Shown: one piece after another, positions 46,233-57,615 of the stretch
How the letters are laid out: the number at the start of each line of letters is the position of its first letter
Position numbering within the stretch: position 1 is the first letter of the stretch
DNA from: Salvia splendens
Lineage: Eukaryota > Streptophyta > Magnoliopsida > Lamiales > Lamiaceae
NCBI RefSeq assembly: GCF_004379255.2
Contig: NC_056040.1
Coordinates: forward strand, 4,940,257 to 5,004,256
Reading direction: 5' to 3'
Length of the DNA: 64,000 nt
Program-made: the position numbers and the translations under genes
The notes under the pieces: model-generated
Seen by the model: the letters and a program-made list of their open reading frames with translations, nothing else
Databases searched by the model: none
Told to the model about the DNA's origin: nothing

Positions 46233-48629
46233 TCAATTCCTCTTGATGAGAATTCTTCTACCTCCATCGACGTACTGCTCGTTCTTCTTCTTCTTCCATT
46301 GTTCCTCGGATTCTTCCCCTTCTCCTTCGCGTCCCCACTCGGCCCCTTCCTCTCCTCTTCCATGTCGTCGCTCGGCCTCTTCCTCTTCTCTTCGACGTTC
46401 TTCCTCTCCCCTTCCTCCTCCTCCATGGTGCCTGCGTCTACCACCCTCCTCCTCTTCTCCTTTCTCCAAAATCTGAACCACCTCCTCCTCCGCGCAAGAT
46501 ATGCAGGGGGAGATGAGAGTGTCGTTTTGCGCAGCCAGAAGCTCGTCCAGTGTCCTTGGCTTCACATTGAAGGACAGTTGCAACACCTCTTTGCTAAGGA
46601 GTTGGAGCACCGATGTTTTCCCGGATAGGAATTGAGTGTTACTCCTTTGTGCCATTCTAGTGAACCCCATGTAAACAAAACTCCCATTGTTGAACGCCAT
46701 GTGAGCCGCTGGGTTGAACCTAGGCACCACAAACACATCCCCTTGTTCCACCTCCAACCTCATCACTCTCCCCTTTGTAACACTCGCACTAGACACTCTC
46801 ACCATCCCCATCCCTTCCAATACTACCACCACCTCTGTATCCATCTCGTTCCAGTGCGGCTCCATCATCGATCCCTGCCACACCGTATACGTTACAGATC
46901 TACCATCGAAAACAAAACAAAACAAATCTTAGTAGTTGACTACTTACTGCTTTCAACTTCACCACAAACAAACCAATGCTGGAACCCTCTAATGCTGCCA
47001 ACTGCTTCTCCGTCACTACTGTGCTCCATCCGTTGCAATTCTCAATCGTTTTCTCCCCTTCGAAAACATTGAATAGTTTTGCCTCTTTCTTCTCCTTCTC
47101 CTCCTTGTCCTTCTTATCCTTCTTCTTTTTCTTGTTGAGATCACAGCTTAAGTCACCTCTACAAAAGGCATCTACGTGTGTGATGATCGGTGGTTTCATC
47201 CCATCCAACAGCTCATCTATCACTTGTTCTGATACCTGCACTCATTATGTTTGGATGTAATACATCTCCATATATGAGAAATAAGATAACTAGATAGAAC
47301 TACCTTGAAAGTTGCCTGCAAAATTGTCTTGTCGAAGGCAAGAACCATGTCTTGAATGCTAGAGTAAGGTTCTGTTGCTGGTTCCTAAATCAGATTCATA
47401 ACCAGTTACAATCAAACATCCAATTATTGCTTTGATGTATGTAATTGTAAATGAATAAGAGGATCTCGTACACGCAAGTCATCGTTTGAATTTGCAAAAA
47501 TGGCATGGATCTTAAGCCCTTCATCACTTCGGAGATAAAACACAGTTCCCTGCACAAGCCTATGTACATCTCCTCGCTGTATATTCATGTCCTTTAGTTC
47601 GTCGTCTTCTGTCCAGCTCAGCCTCCCACTCCCTGGCACACAATCAAACTATATTGTCTTAATTCTTCTCTACAAAATTAATCCTCTACAATTTCTATCA
47701 CCATTTTCTTGAAGCATTGGTGTCCATTAGTAAAGAATAGAGCTATAAGTTTTTACATTTTAGGTATGGGTTAAGATTTAAAAATGACAAAAGCTTTCAC
47801 TGTATTTGATGCTACACTAGTTCTCATAAGAGTAAATGGTTGATTTTGACACATCATTTGGGGTAAAGCTTTTACCCGAAAATGTCACACTACTTGGGTA
47901 TTACTCCCTCTTTAGTAGCCATCGTTTCATTTCACGGAATAATGTCCTTTCATGTCAACTTAATTTGCCTGGTTTTGGAATATCGACGTGGGCATTTTAT
48001 TCTAAAAAATAAAACAATTGAGTACGAAATGCTAATTATCTAAATAGTGAGACATTTTCAAGTGAACATCCGAACCGATGCGACAAAGTCGATCATTATC
48101 TTGAAACTATCTTATATCGGGCCCGAAAAAATTCTATCTTATGTTAACTATCATGTTATATCATATCCATACAATCAAACGAACTCTCAAATTAGTAACT
48201 AATATAAATTCAAAATTGGGATTTTCCTCATTTTTTTCCCTATTAAGAGAAGTAACTTAATTGTGTGGGTAATTTTCATGGGAAATTCATGATTTGAAAG
48301 CTAGAAGCATAGTTAGAATGGAAATTGAAATTAAAAATAAATGGAAAATGACCTGCGTGGACATAGAAAAGCAAGTCAGCATTCAAATGGAGAGGAAGCA
48401 AGAGAGAGTTGGGCTGGAGGCTGAAGAAGTGAAGTAGATAGGAGCCGTTGATGCCGTCGCTAATCCGGACGGCTGAGATCTGCCCGTACTCGTTGGAGAC
48501 CACGGGCCACCTCTCTTCTTTCTTCACAACAGGGCCCGAACCCGAAGCCCGCATACCTTCTGCATGCACACTAGCACAAAATGCTAACAGAATTAGACAA
48601 CATTGCACAATTACTACCATCTTCGACAT
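46233..48629 (-). CDS. Vicilin-like bicupin seed storage protein
   Basis: Minus-strand exons 48629-48353, 47632-47472, 47384-47304, 47235-46948 and 46874-46233 keep phase and encode 482 residues. The start MSKMVVIVQCC gives a signal peptide of about 23 residues (LILLAFCASVHA). The first cupin (WPVVSNEYGQIS, LPLHLNADLLFYVHAG, GDVHRLVQGTVFY) spans exons 1-2. A Lys/Glu-rich linker lies in exon 4. The second cupin (GSMMEPHWNE, GDVFVVPRFNPAAHMAF) spans exons 4-5. The last 75 residues are Glu/Arg/Gly-rich. The acceptor at 46875 was chosen because it keeps both phase and homology. The protein should enter the secretory path and be stored in seed vacuoles. The plan is closest to the At4g36700/At2g18540 type, by memory. 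Confidence 0.9.
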
Positions 48630-48673
48630 TGTTCCTTTTGAATTACACACATTTTCTCTTCAAAGAAAGTGCC

Positions 48674-48730
48674 ACTAAATAGGGAGTGGGAGCTACAGGG
48701 AGGGGTACGTGGCTTTTGCATGGACACGTG
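48674..48730 (-). promoter_or_regulatory. Seed-type promoter elements of the bicupin gene
   Basis: A G-box CACGTG lies at 48725-48730, an RY element (CATGCA on the minus strand) at 48717-48722 and an ABRE-like TACGTGGC at 48706-48713. A weak TATA-like CTATTTAG (minus strand) lies near 48675-48682. G-box/ABRE plus RY is the known ABI3/FUS3/bZIP arrangement of seed storage genes, which supports the product call. All sit within about 100 bp of the ATG. Confidence 0.65.
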
Positions 48731-48994
48731 GAGTTGGAAAGCGCCACCTCATAATTATACAAAATATATTTATATCTACTCTGTACAAAAACTTACAATT
48801 ATCATTTCCCTGCAATATCTCGAAAACTGGCCCTTGGATTGTATAAGACGATGTTTCTGAGAAATTTCATGTAGTGGACTTATTGTAAGTAAATTTTATC
48901 GATTATCAACAAGGATATACACGACATGATTTCCTGATATTTCATTTTATTTTCTTTTTCATTTGTTGTTATCATATCTGCTTCGTCCACATTT

Positions 48995-48999
48995 ACTGA
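48995..48999. other. Left target duplication of copy B (ACTGA)
   Basis: ACTGA directly precedes the 5' LTR and is repeated directly after the 3' LTR at 54911-54915. This is a 5-bp duplication, as expected for Ty3/gypsy integrase. Confidence 0.9.
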
Positions 49000-49618
49000 T
49001 GATGGGGTGCGTACTAAACAAGCCCAACAGCAATGACGGCCCATCAGCCCAAAGCCCAAGGAAGAGTATGAGTTCGGCATTACCAAAGAGTTCGGCCTCA
49101 GCCTACAGCTCGGTAAAAGCCAACCAATCAAGCTCTGCTCTCAGGTCGGCATCAAGCTCTACTCTCAGATCGGCAACCAAAGCAGTTCGGTCTCAGTATT
49201 CGACCGAACAAGGAGTTAGTGGACCCATACAGGATTTCCACAACTTCCAACACACCCACTACCACGTGGTGTCAACTCAGGCCACGATCGTAGGCCATGA
49301 CCTACGCTACATCCACGATCTTAGGCCATGACCTACACGACATCCACGACTTAGGGTGGTGATGCAAGCCACGATCTTAGTTCAATATATAAATAGAACT
49401 TAGATCTGATAGACAAGGGTTAAGCTCTCTAGAGATAAAATATCATATAGCAAGTCTGTGTTGTAAGCTGTAATCCCAGATCAAGCAATACAATCTTGCC
49501 CTCCCTTCTTCCCGTGGACGTAGATTTACTTCAGTAAATCGAACCACGTAAATTCTTTGTGTCGTAGTCTTTATTCTCTACCAGCATTTACTAACATCAG
49601 AAATTCGCGGATTCATCA
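49000..49618 (+). repeat. 5' LTR of copy B
   Basis: TGATGGGG to ATTCATCA, 619 bp. A TATA box TATATAAAT lies at about 49386-49394. A tandem CACGATC(G/T)TAGGCCATGAC repeat lies at about 49284-49332, left of the TATA box. It matches 54292-54910. Confidence 0.97.
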
Positions 49619-49619
49619 C

Positions 49620-49637
49620 TGGCGCCGTCTGTGGGAA
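49620..49637 (+). other. tRNA primer-binding site of copy B
   Basis: TGGCGCCGTCTGTGGGAA starts two bases after the LTR end. The initial TGG pairs with the tRNA CCA end. Which tRNA primes was not determined. Confidence 0.8.
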
Positions 49638-49740
49638 ACAGAGAACCAAATTTGTGATAAAGCGAATTTTTGACCCTTTTTCCACCCCAAAAAAATGCAT
49701 ACCAGATCACACACTACCCGTAATACCGTTCGTGAAAACC

Positions 49741-50772
49741 ATGAGGAAGCTAGTCCAAGCCCGCAGGTCCGGAAAACAGCCTCGGGAGACAGCTACTTCC
49801 AGTTTTCACGATGAAGGAACAAGCCGCTCAAAAGGTCCACACACCGAGTCTTCCCAGCAGCCTGATTTGAATGAGGCTGTCAAGCTGTTCTTGGCTGAGA
49901 AGCAGGATGAGTTGTTAGCCTTCCTGCAAAAGAGCCAACAGCCGAAGACGAAAACGGTGGATTCTCCCTCCTCCTCCAGACATGAAAGTCACTACCGCAG
50001 TAGTGCCGTGTCTTCCAGGAAGAAGAATCCTCAACCCCGACATGTTCCTGTTCCTCCTCGGTACCGGAATCACAGGAAAACTCCATCTCCTCCATACCGA
50101 AGAGATGTCGGGTTCGCCATGTACGGAGCATTGAAGACTCCGTTCTCGGACGATATCACCCGAACTCCCTTGCCACAGAACTACCGAACTCCGTCGTTGA
50201 CTTATGACGGGTTAGTGAATCCTCATGACTTCCTGGGACGCTATCAGTATAACATGGCGAACCAGGGTCTCAATGAGGTCCATATGTGCAAGCTGTTCCC
50301 CGAGCTGCTTATCGGGAACGCGAGAAGGTGGTTCGATAGCCTCCCCCAAGGCAGCATTAGATCTTACCGAGATCTAATGGATGCTTTCCACAGGAGTTTC
50401 TTTCAGAAAGCGGAAGCCCGGATCACTTCGGCTCAGCTGCTTTCTATACGTCAAGGTAGCGACGAAAAGATCAGCGACTTCATGACGAGATTCCACAAGG
50501 AATGCCTACAAGTAGATGATCTCAACGATCTACTTGTCATTTCGGCATTCCAAAATGGAATCCTGCCCGGAGCTCTCTACAGAAAGCTCGTGGAATGCAG
50601 TCCGCAAACAGCTCAAGAGATGTGGGACATTGCGGACCAGTTTTCTCGTGCCGATGAGGCAGACCGTCGAAAACGGTCTTTAGACAGCTCATCTAGAGAA
50701 GACAAAAAGAAGCCCGGTCATAGCGATCAGAGGCATCCTCGCCGAACACCTTCTCCACTAAAGGAGGGATAG
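49741..50772 (+). CDS. Gag (truncated) of copy B
   Basis: This frame of 343 residues from the first in-frame ATG (MRKLVQARRSG) contains the retrotransposon gag capsid region (LFPELLIGNARRWFDSLP, then IRSYRDLMDAFHRSFF). It ends at TAG where the first deletion joins gag to the protease tail out of frame. No CCHC knuckle remains. An earlier ATG at 49695 opens a different frame (MHTRSHTTRN) that closes after about 40 codons, so the original start may lie there with a later frameshift. The product could still assemble or be packaged, but this is speculation. Confidence 0.8.
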   Translation: MRKLVQARRSGKQPRETATSSFHDEGTSRSKGPHTESSQQPDLNEAVKLFLAEKQDELLAFLQKSQQPKTKTVDSPSSSRHESHYRSSAVSSRKKNPQPRHVPVPPRYRNHRKTPSPPYRRDVGFAMYGALKTPFSDDITRTPLPQNYRTPSLTYDGLVNPHDFLGRYQYNMANQGLNEVHMCKLFPELLIGNARRWFDSLPQGSIRSYRDLMDAFHRSFFQKAEARITSAQLLSIRQGSDEKISDFMTRFHKECLQVDDLNDLLVISAFQNGILPGALYRKLVECSPQTAQEMWDIADQFSRADEADRRKRSLDSSSREDKKKPGHSDQRHPRRTPSPLKEG

Positions 50773-51328
50773 CGGTCATCCGAGGTGATCGAAAAAGAGC
50801 AAGTGTGTTCGCAGATTGCGCTTAAAAGTGCCGAGCAATCAGTTCGGCACCATCAAGCATAGCAATCACAGCAGCCGGAGTCAGAGGCAGGCGAAATGAC
50901 CGAAGTCACACCGGAGCCGAACTCGATGGTGTACGGCACTGAAGCCGTGATTCCGGTTGAGATCGGCATACCCAGTCCCCGAACTCAATTTCTCCTCAGA
51001 AATGAATGGTGACGGACTGAGAGCCGAACTAGATCTTGCCGAAGAAAGAAGAGAATTGGCCTGCATAAAAGCAGCCAAGTACAAGGAGCAAGTAGCCCGG
51101 TATTACAACCAAAGGGTGAAGAAGCTGCAATTTCAAGTGGGAGATCTCGTCTTGAGAAACAACGAAGTAAGCCGAGCAGAAAAGCTGGGCAAGCTCGAAC
51201 CCACATGGGAAGGTCCGTATCGGGTGTCAGAAGTCCTCGGCAAAGGGTCTTACAAATTGGCTCACATGTCAGGAGAACAGGTACCCCGAACATGGCACAT
51301 TTCCAACCTCAAAAAGTTCCATTTGTAA
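50770..51328 (+). pseudogene. Residual protease tail and integrase C-terminus of copy B
   Basis: 50770-50925 matches the end of protease and the leaky-stop region of copy A. It then joins directly, at GAACTCGATG|GTGTACGG, to the last 130 codons of integrase. The GPY/F-type WEGPYRV and the final SNLKKFHL are kept. A short deletion near 50986 (ACTCAATTT against ACTCTAAATTT in A) shifts the frame. RT, both RNase H domains and the integrase core are gone. Confidence 0.9.
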
Positions 51329-51514
51329 GAGACAGTCCAGTCAGTCAGTCTTGAGTCCTGTTCGGTCAATGTGCTTTCTTTGGTTTGCTTGGTCTTTGTT
51401 TGTCTCTGTGCGTTTTGTCTGTGTGTTTTGTCTGTCTCTGTGCGTGTCGTCTCTTACAAATGTTACTGAGGTATCTTGTTCTTCGAAGGCTGATCCCCTT
51501 CTTAGAACATATAC

Positions 51515-52045
51515 AAGCCAACGATTGTGAGTCAAAGCTTCTAAAGAGGATACAAGACCACAATTCAGCTTAAACAAGCAGTTCGTCTGAAACGAGCTGC
51601 AATAAGCCAACGATTGTGAAGTCAAAGCTTCTAAAGAGGATACAAGACCACAATTCAGCTTAAACAAGCAGTTCGTCTGAAACGAACTGCAATAAGCCAA
51701 CGATTGTGAAGTCAAAGCTTCTAAAGAGGATACAAGACCACAATTCAGCTTAAACAAGCAGTTCGTCTGAAACGAACTGCAATAAGCCAACGATTGTGAA
51801 GTCAAAGCTTCTAAAGAGGATACAAGACCACAATTCAGCTTAAACAAGCAGTTCGTCTGAAACGAACTGCAATAAGCCAACGATTGTGAAGTCAAAGCTT
51901 CTAAAGAGGATACAAGACCACAATTCAGCTTAAACAAGCAGTTCGTCTGAAACGAACTGCAATAAGCCAACGATTGTGAAGTCCAAGCTTCTAAAGAGGA
52001 TACAAGACCACAATTCAGCTTAAGAATCAAGCACTTCGTCTGAAA
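51515..52045 (+). repeat. Tandem array, six 90-bp units, copy B
   Basis: Units share AGCTTCTAAAGAGGATACAA and GTCTGAAACGAACTGCAATAA. The 90-bp period is a multiple of 3, hence a long spurious minus-strand frame with 30-residue repeats. The middle units are nearly identical, a sign of recent expansion. Confidence 0.93.
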
Positions 52046-52215
52046 CGAACTGCAACAAAAGTCCGATTCACGCGATAAAACTTGCCTGAATTAGGACAAG
52101 GGAAAGTCCGATCCACGCGATAAAACTCGCCGAATTAGGACAAGGGAAAGTCCGATCCCCAAATTAGGACAACGGAAAGTCCGATCCGAGCGATAAAACT
52201 CGCCAAATTAGGACA
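52046..52215 (+). repeat. Degenerate repeats of about 44 bp, copy B
   Basis: Four blocks around GTCCGAT(C/T)CACGCGATAAA and AATTAGGACAAGGGAAA, some shortened. They match 4557-4775 of copy A. Confidence 0.75.
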
Positions 52216-52536
52216 CAAACCAAGTCCGGTCAAAGATGTTTATTTCATCAGACCAAAGACGAGTCCGGTCAAAGATGTTTATTTCATCAGACCAAAGACG
52301 AGTCCGGTCAAAGATGTTTATTTCATCAGACCAAAGACGAGTCCGGTCAAAGATGTTTATTTCATCAGACCAAAGACGAGTCCGGTCAAAGATGTTTATT
52401 TCATCAGACCAAAGACGAGTCCGGTCAAAGATGTTTATTTCATCAGACCAAGGACCAAGTCCGGTCAAAGAAGTTTACTTCATAAGACCAAGGACCAAGT
52501 CCGGTCAAAGAAGTTTACTTCATAAGACCGAGGACA
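52216..52536 (+). repeat. Tandem array, 39-bp units, copy B
   Basis: Six close units of the GTCCGGTCAAAGATGTTTAT type are followed by two AAGTTTACTTCATAAGACC units; copy A has five plus two. Confidence 0.93.
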
Positions 52537-52670
52537 AGTACGATGAAATTTTTTCGCTAAGCTGTAAATACAGTGTTAGAAGCGAAAATAAAATTTCATT
52601 TTTCAAATCTTGTTCGGCATACAACTCCGCTACCCTACAAAATGGCGTTACGCCATTACAAAGGACTATT

Positions 52671-54153
52671 CTACTGTCCGGGGTTGCTAAAGTTGAGCCA
52701 CCTATTCACAAAATCCTCGTGAAGCCGAGTTCGGGCGTTCTCGGCAGCTGAAGAATAAGCAGGTCGACGAGATGCTCTAATCGACCTACCACCTCTTCCC
52801 TGAGCCCGGGAAGCTCTAGCACCTCGGCGGCGAAGAGTCTCTTCACGAAGCATTTGTTGATCTTGCTCACTCATAATCACAGCTCCTCTACGAACTTCAG
52901 CCCGTCCTTGTCTTGACGTTTCCGGCTGTTCCTGAGTTCATTGCTGACTTGGAGTAAGGTTTTGAGCAAGTGAATCAGGGGTTTGAGCTGGAGTGTGACC
53001 ATCTGTTGACGGGAAATGCCTAAGGAATCTCTCGATTGAGGGACGCCGGGAAAGAATGATGTCGTACCGAGAAGCCCAGCGCCGCAATGATTTCACGACT
53101 TGTTGGCAAGCCGAGCTCTCCAGCGCATTGTTCCTCCGGAGTACATGATATTCCTCCCACAGTTCGTCAACTCGTTCCTGAACTTCAGAGATGGTCATTC
53201 CCCCACGCCTGCAGATGAAATCCTCATACGCAGTCCTCTCAGCGACGGCAGTGTTCAGCTCGGCCTCCAGATCCTTCTTTTCGGACTCTAAGTCCTTATT
53301 ATCGGCCTCCAGCTTCATTGAACGAGCCAAGAGTTCGTCATTCTTCATCTGGTCAGCTATAGCTCTTTTCTCAGCTTCGTCTAAAGCCGAAGAGTACAGC
53401 CGCTTCCAGTGAAGTACCTCCAGCTCCTTGAGAGTTAAGAATACAAAGCAGCTACGTCAGTTCGGCATTTCAGCTTACCGAGCAGGTAGTAAACCACAAC
53501 AGGAGTAAGAGAGTACGAAAGGCTATACGAAGACACAAGAGCAGAAAGAAGAATTTTTTCATTCATAAGAAAAAAAATTTTCTACACAAGGGCTTCAAGG
53601 CCGTTTTACAAGAAGGAAGAAACTAAACTAAGAGAAGGAAGATGAAATCATACTCCGCTAGCTTCGTCTCCGCCTTCTCGGTGAGGTTCAGCTTCCTTCT
53701 CCTTGTCTGCTTCAGCTTCAGCCTCGGCCTCCCTGCTCTCCCCAGCCTGCTCGGCGCCACCGTAGCCGATCTGCTGCGCCTCCTGCTCGGCCTGCTCATC
53801 ACCGGTCTGCCGCTCATGCTGCTTGGTCTCACTCTCTCCATGGAAAATTGGAGCGGGTGAAACTGACCCTATGGAGGCAAAGATAGCCTCCATGTTCTCA
53901 TCGCGGTCAGCTCGGCAACTACGAACTTGGTCTGCAGAAAGCAGGACCGAGGACGAAGCAAGCTCCTCAAGCACCGGCAGACTCTGAAGCCGAGCTGCTA
54001 TCTCTCGGCCGTACAGCGGCAGGATGACTTCGGGACCCTGCTCGGCTTTATCGGTCATCAGTTTCAGCTGATCACCGACAAAGGCTGAAAATTGGTTGCT
54101 CAGAAAGAGTTTCTCCGCGAAAGCACGGAGAACCTCCCCTTGGGCAACCACGG
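52671..54153 (-). pseudogene. Truncated antisense gene of copy B
   Basis: Matches exon 4 (53426-52671) and the 3' part of exon 3 (about 54153-53654) of the antisense gene in copy A. Donor GTATGA and acceptor CTCAAG are kept. Exons 1-2 and the start are deleted; the break lies at ACGGC, shared by both sides in copy A. Exon 4 also has an in-frame TGA at 52940-52938 where copy A has CGA, and it lacks one short Glu/Gln/Ser/Arg-rich unit. It cannot make the protein. Confidence 0.9.
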
Positions 54154-54279
54154 CCGGATTTTACTGTCGCATTTAATGCAGTCACGTGCAAGGCACGTCC
54201 CCTGACATCAGCCTCCCCCTTGCCTTTATCCAGAATGCCGAAGTGACTCACTTCGCCGAAGTGATTCACTTCGCCCTTC

Positions 54280-54291
54280 GGGGGGGGGTAG
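54280..54291 (+). other. Polypurine tract of copy B
   Basis: A G run followed by TAG lies directly before the 3' LTR. Confidence 0.8.
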
Positions 54292-54910
54292 TGATGGGGT
54301 GCGTACTAAACAAGCCCAACAGCAATGACGGCCCATCAGCCCAAAGCCCAAGGAAGAGTATGAGTTCGGCATTACCAAAGAGTTCGGCCTCAGCCTACAG
54401 CTCGGTAAAAGCCAACCAATCAAGCTCTGCTCTCAGGTCGGCATCAAGCTCTACTCTCAGATCGGCAACCAAAGCAGTTCGGTCTCAGTATTCGACCGAA
54501 CAAGGAGTTAGTGGACCCATACAGGATTTCCACAACTTCCAACACACCCACTACCACGTGGTGTCAACTCAGGCCACGATCGTAGGCCATGACCTACGCT
54601 ACATCCACGATCTTAGGCCATGACCTACACGACATCCACGACTTAGGGTGGTGATGCAAGCCACGATCTTAGTTCAATATATAAATAGAACTTAGATCTG
54701 ATAGACAAGGGTTAAGCTCTCTAGAGATAAAATATCATATAGCAAGTCTGTGTTGTAAGCTGTAATCCCAGATCAAGCAATACAATCTTGCCCTCCCTTC
54801 TTCCCGTGGACGTAGATTTACTTCAGTAAATCGAACCACGTAAATTCTTTGTGTCGTAGTCTTTATTCTCTACCAGCATTTACTAACATCAGAAATTCGC
54901 GGATTCATCA
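54292..54910 (+). repeat. 3' LTR of copy B
   Basis: 619 bp, TGATGGGG to ATTCATCA, indistinguishable by eye from 49000-49618. The target duplication ACTGA follows at 54911-54915. Confidence 0.97.
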
Positions 54911-57592
54911 ACTGACGTATCACAATAACCACTATCATCTATCGATAGAAATAGAGTTTTTTTTAAAAAAATAAATCAATAGCAAGTTTTCAGGGGATTG
55001 GTACCACTTACGTACCATACAAGCGTGTTACGTCTTTATCATTTTTTTTTTTTGAAAAAAAACTAAACAGCACTATATTTATAAATTACTTCTTCTCTCT
55101 CAAAAAAATATGGGCATTTAAAATAATATGAAAATTAATGCATAATAGGTAAAGTAAGAAATAAGAAAAAAAATGGTAGTTAAACTAGTTTTAGTGAATA
55201 GTGAGACCCAACCACATTATTATTAGTGTTTAATAGTTAGCTCTAATAGTATAAGTTGTAAATAAATTGATGTAATGAGAAAACTTTCCATAAATGAAAA
55301 TGCAATATTTTTATGGAACAGACGGAAATAGAAAGTGCACATATTTTTATGGAACAATGAGAGTGTAAAAAATTCTTAAATATTGTTTCAGTTCATTTTT
55401 GGAGTTCAAATTGAGTCGATACATATTTTAAGAAATGTAAATGATAGCTAATTAGAAAAGATAGTGTAATGATCTCATTTTTATAGTATAGTTTTATAAT
55501 AAAATATGAGTAAAATGAGATTAGTGGAATATAAGACCATTATCATATGAAATATTCTAACTGAGACTCTTAATATGAGATAGACTTGAATGGAAAATCG
55601 AAACTTTTAAAGTGGGATTGAAGAAGTATATTTTACGAACTAAATAATTATTGGTTTCTTCCTTTTTTTTTATATCTAAACGGGTCAGAGTAAAATTATC
55701 CTGCAGAATTCCTAAGCTGTCGTAGAAAGCCCATTTAGAGATATTATCTGTTAGTCTTTGAAAGATGCTGGCCCAAATAAAAGCAATGGAACAAATTAGA
55801 GAATTATTCCTAAACGAATAGCGGAAAGTTTGAATACAACTTCATCCAAAAAAAAGTAGTGTTAGGACGAAACAAATTTTAATAAAAATTAATAATATAG
55901 AGAGATAAAAAAATTAGTTAAAGTATTGTTATTAATAAAAACGAGACACATATATTAGAGAGCAAAACAAATAGAGATTAATTTTTTTGAATAGTCCAAT
56001 ATAGAAAAACAAAACTAATTAATGGACGAATGTAGTAAGTATTTTTAGCTCAAACTAATCATAATTACAAATATAACCTGAAAACGTATAATTTTTATAA
56101 AATTACTAAAATAACTCAAAAATAAATAAATAATGAGGGCCATTGGCCCCCACTCAAACATAGCACCGCCTCTGCGTTTACATGTGTCAAATTGGGGATG
56201 AAGTTAGCAAGTAATGGAAGTTGCTCCATTTTGATTATTGATTTATTTTAATTTTCAATGTTTATTTTATTTTAGTAGAAATATTAAATCATAAAAAATT
56301 AATAATAAAATCAAGTTCATGATTATTTTGACTAATATTTAAATTAGTAGGAAATACCAAGAATCAATAATATGATATGATAATGCAAAAGGTTTTGCCC
56401 AAACGACACAATGTTTTGTTTGGCGTAGCTAGGTAGATATGAATTGGGTCCACATGTACAAAACTATGAAGGAATCAGCCGTCATATCATCTAGTGGTCA
56501 CAAATATAAAGTCACAATTAAAAAGTCCTTGAATCATAGGGTATTTTTTGGGAGCGAATTATATATACCATAAGATTTAAGGATAATATATAGTCTTTAT
56601 GTGGTAATAATTATCACCGGACCACCATGCATTTCATTCGTCGATGTGTGGTTGTCCTACAAAATATTACTATACGTTAATAAATACTTTGAAAAATGAT
56701 GGCTTTTTAAATTTTGGAATATTTGCTTTCCATTAAATTTAAATTCGTTAATTAAAGTAAAAATGTAACCTAAATATTTCTTTGGTGGTGATTTATATCT
56801 CAATTACTTCGTGAATCACGATAATAACATTTTAATCGGGGTTTAAAATAAAATCAATTAGTTCAACTTCATTATATTGTTACATGCACCAAAATATTTA
56901 TATTCAGTACAATGCGAATATGGAGTGGAAATATCATCAAAGTATAGAGGATATTATCCATTTTGTAAGATATGCATGGATGATGTCTCAACTTCAAATA
57001 ATTATACTAATACGTGTACAAATAATTGTCCACATTCATTGTAGTAATATACATTGTTATTAAGGATCCACATAGTATACTTTTTTAGTGTCATATATGG
57101 TTGATTCACCTCCACAGTTTTTCCACACTCTTTTGTGTTCTAAACAATACATTTTGCCTTTGCTTTTGAGAGTTGGCTACTAATCCTTTTTACGAATTGT
57201 ATTAGTCAGAATCTCACCCTCAATCACCCCTTAACTTTTGTATGCTACAAGTTTCTTCATTCTTCCCTTTTGTTTTTCTTTTTCTTATTGATTTGCCGTG
57301 TGTGTTTCGTGTATTGTCGAAACTTAGCTACTAAGTTCTTCACTTTACTATTATTACTTTTTGTCTCCTTAATAATTATATAATACATATATTTAAAGTT
57401 AATTGCATACCTATAAATTATAATCATCATCGTTGTCGTCATCATCATATTATGTGAATAAAATCGCCGGCATATCAATTTGATTAGGACCTTTTAATTT
57501 ATGATTCATGAGTTAAGTAAGCGCCAAAATTATTACACGTAGAATGGATGGATTAATAATATAGAGATGCAAAGTAGGGCGTGCAAATCACG

Positions 57593-57615
57593 ATTATTAT
57601 TATTATTATTATTAT
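57593..57615. repeat. (ATT)n microsatellite
   Basis: About seven ATT triplets in AT-rich spacer. Confidence 0.9.

Larger units (their letters stand above)
49000..54910 (+). mobile_element. Copy B: complete, internally deleted Tat-type retrotransposon (5.9 kb)
   Basis: Both LTRs are 619 bp and I see no difference between them by eye. It has a 5-bp target duplication, a primer site and a polypurine tract. Against copy A it has lost the stretch from late gag into the end of protease, nearly all of pol (equivalent to A 728-3558), and the 5' half of the antisense gene (equivalent to A about 6685-8244). It is thus non-autonomous yet recently inserted, so proteins came from elsewhere. Its LTRs differ clearly from copy A, so A itself need not be the helper. 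Confidence 0.95.

Noticed and set aside
46243..46628. Ser/Pro-rich plus-strand frames
   Set aside because: They oppose the Glu/Arg-rich tail of the bicupin and have no independent support.
51341..52030. 229-codon minus-strand frame with 30-residue repeats
   Set aside because: A by-product of the 90-bp tandem array in the retrotransposon 3' region.
54186..54623. 145-codon frame across the copy B 3' LTR, also present in the 5' LTR
   Set aside because: It crosses the polypurine tract and LTR start, and LTRs of this type do not encode proteins. It is repeated only because the LTRs are copies.
56161..56174. hAT-like terminus TAGCACCGCCTCTG
   Set aside because: Only one end was found; no partner or 8-bp target duplication could be identified.
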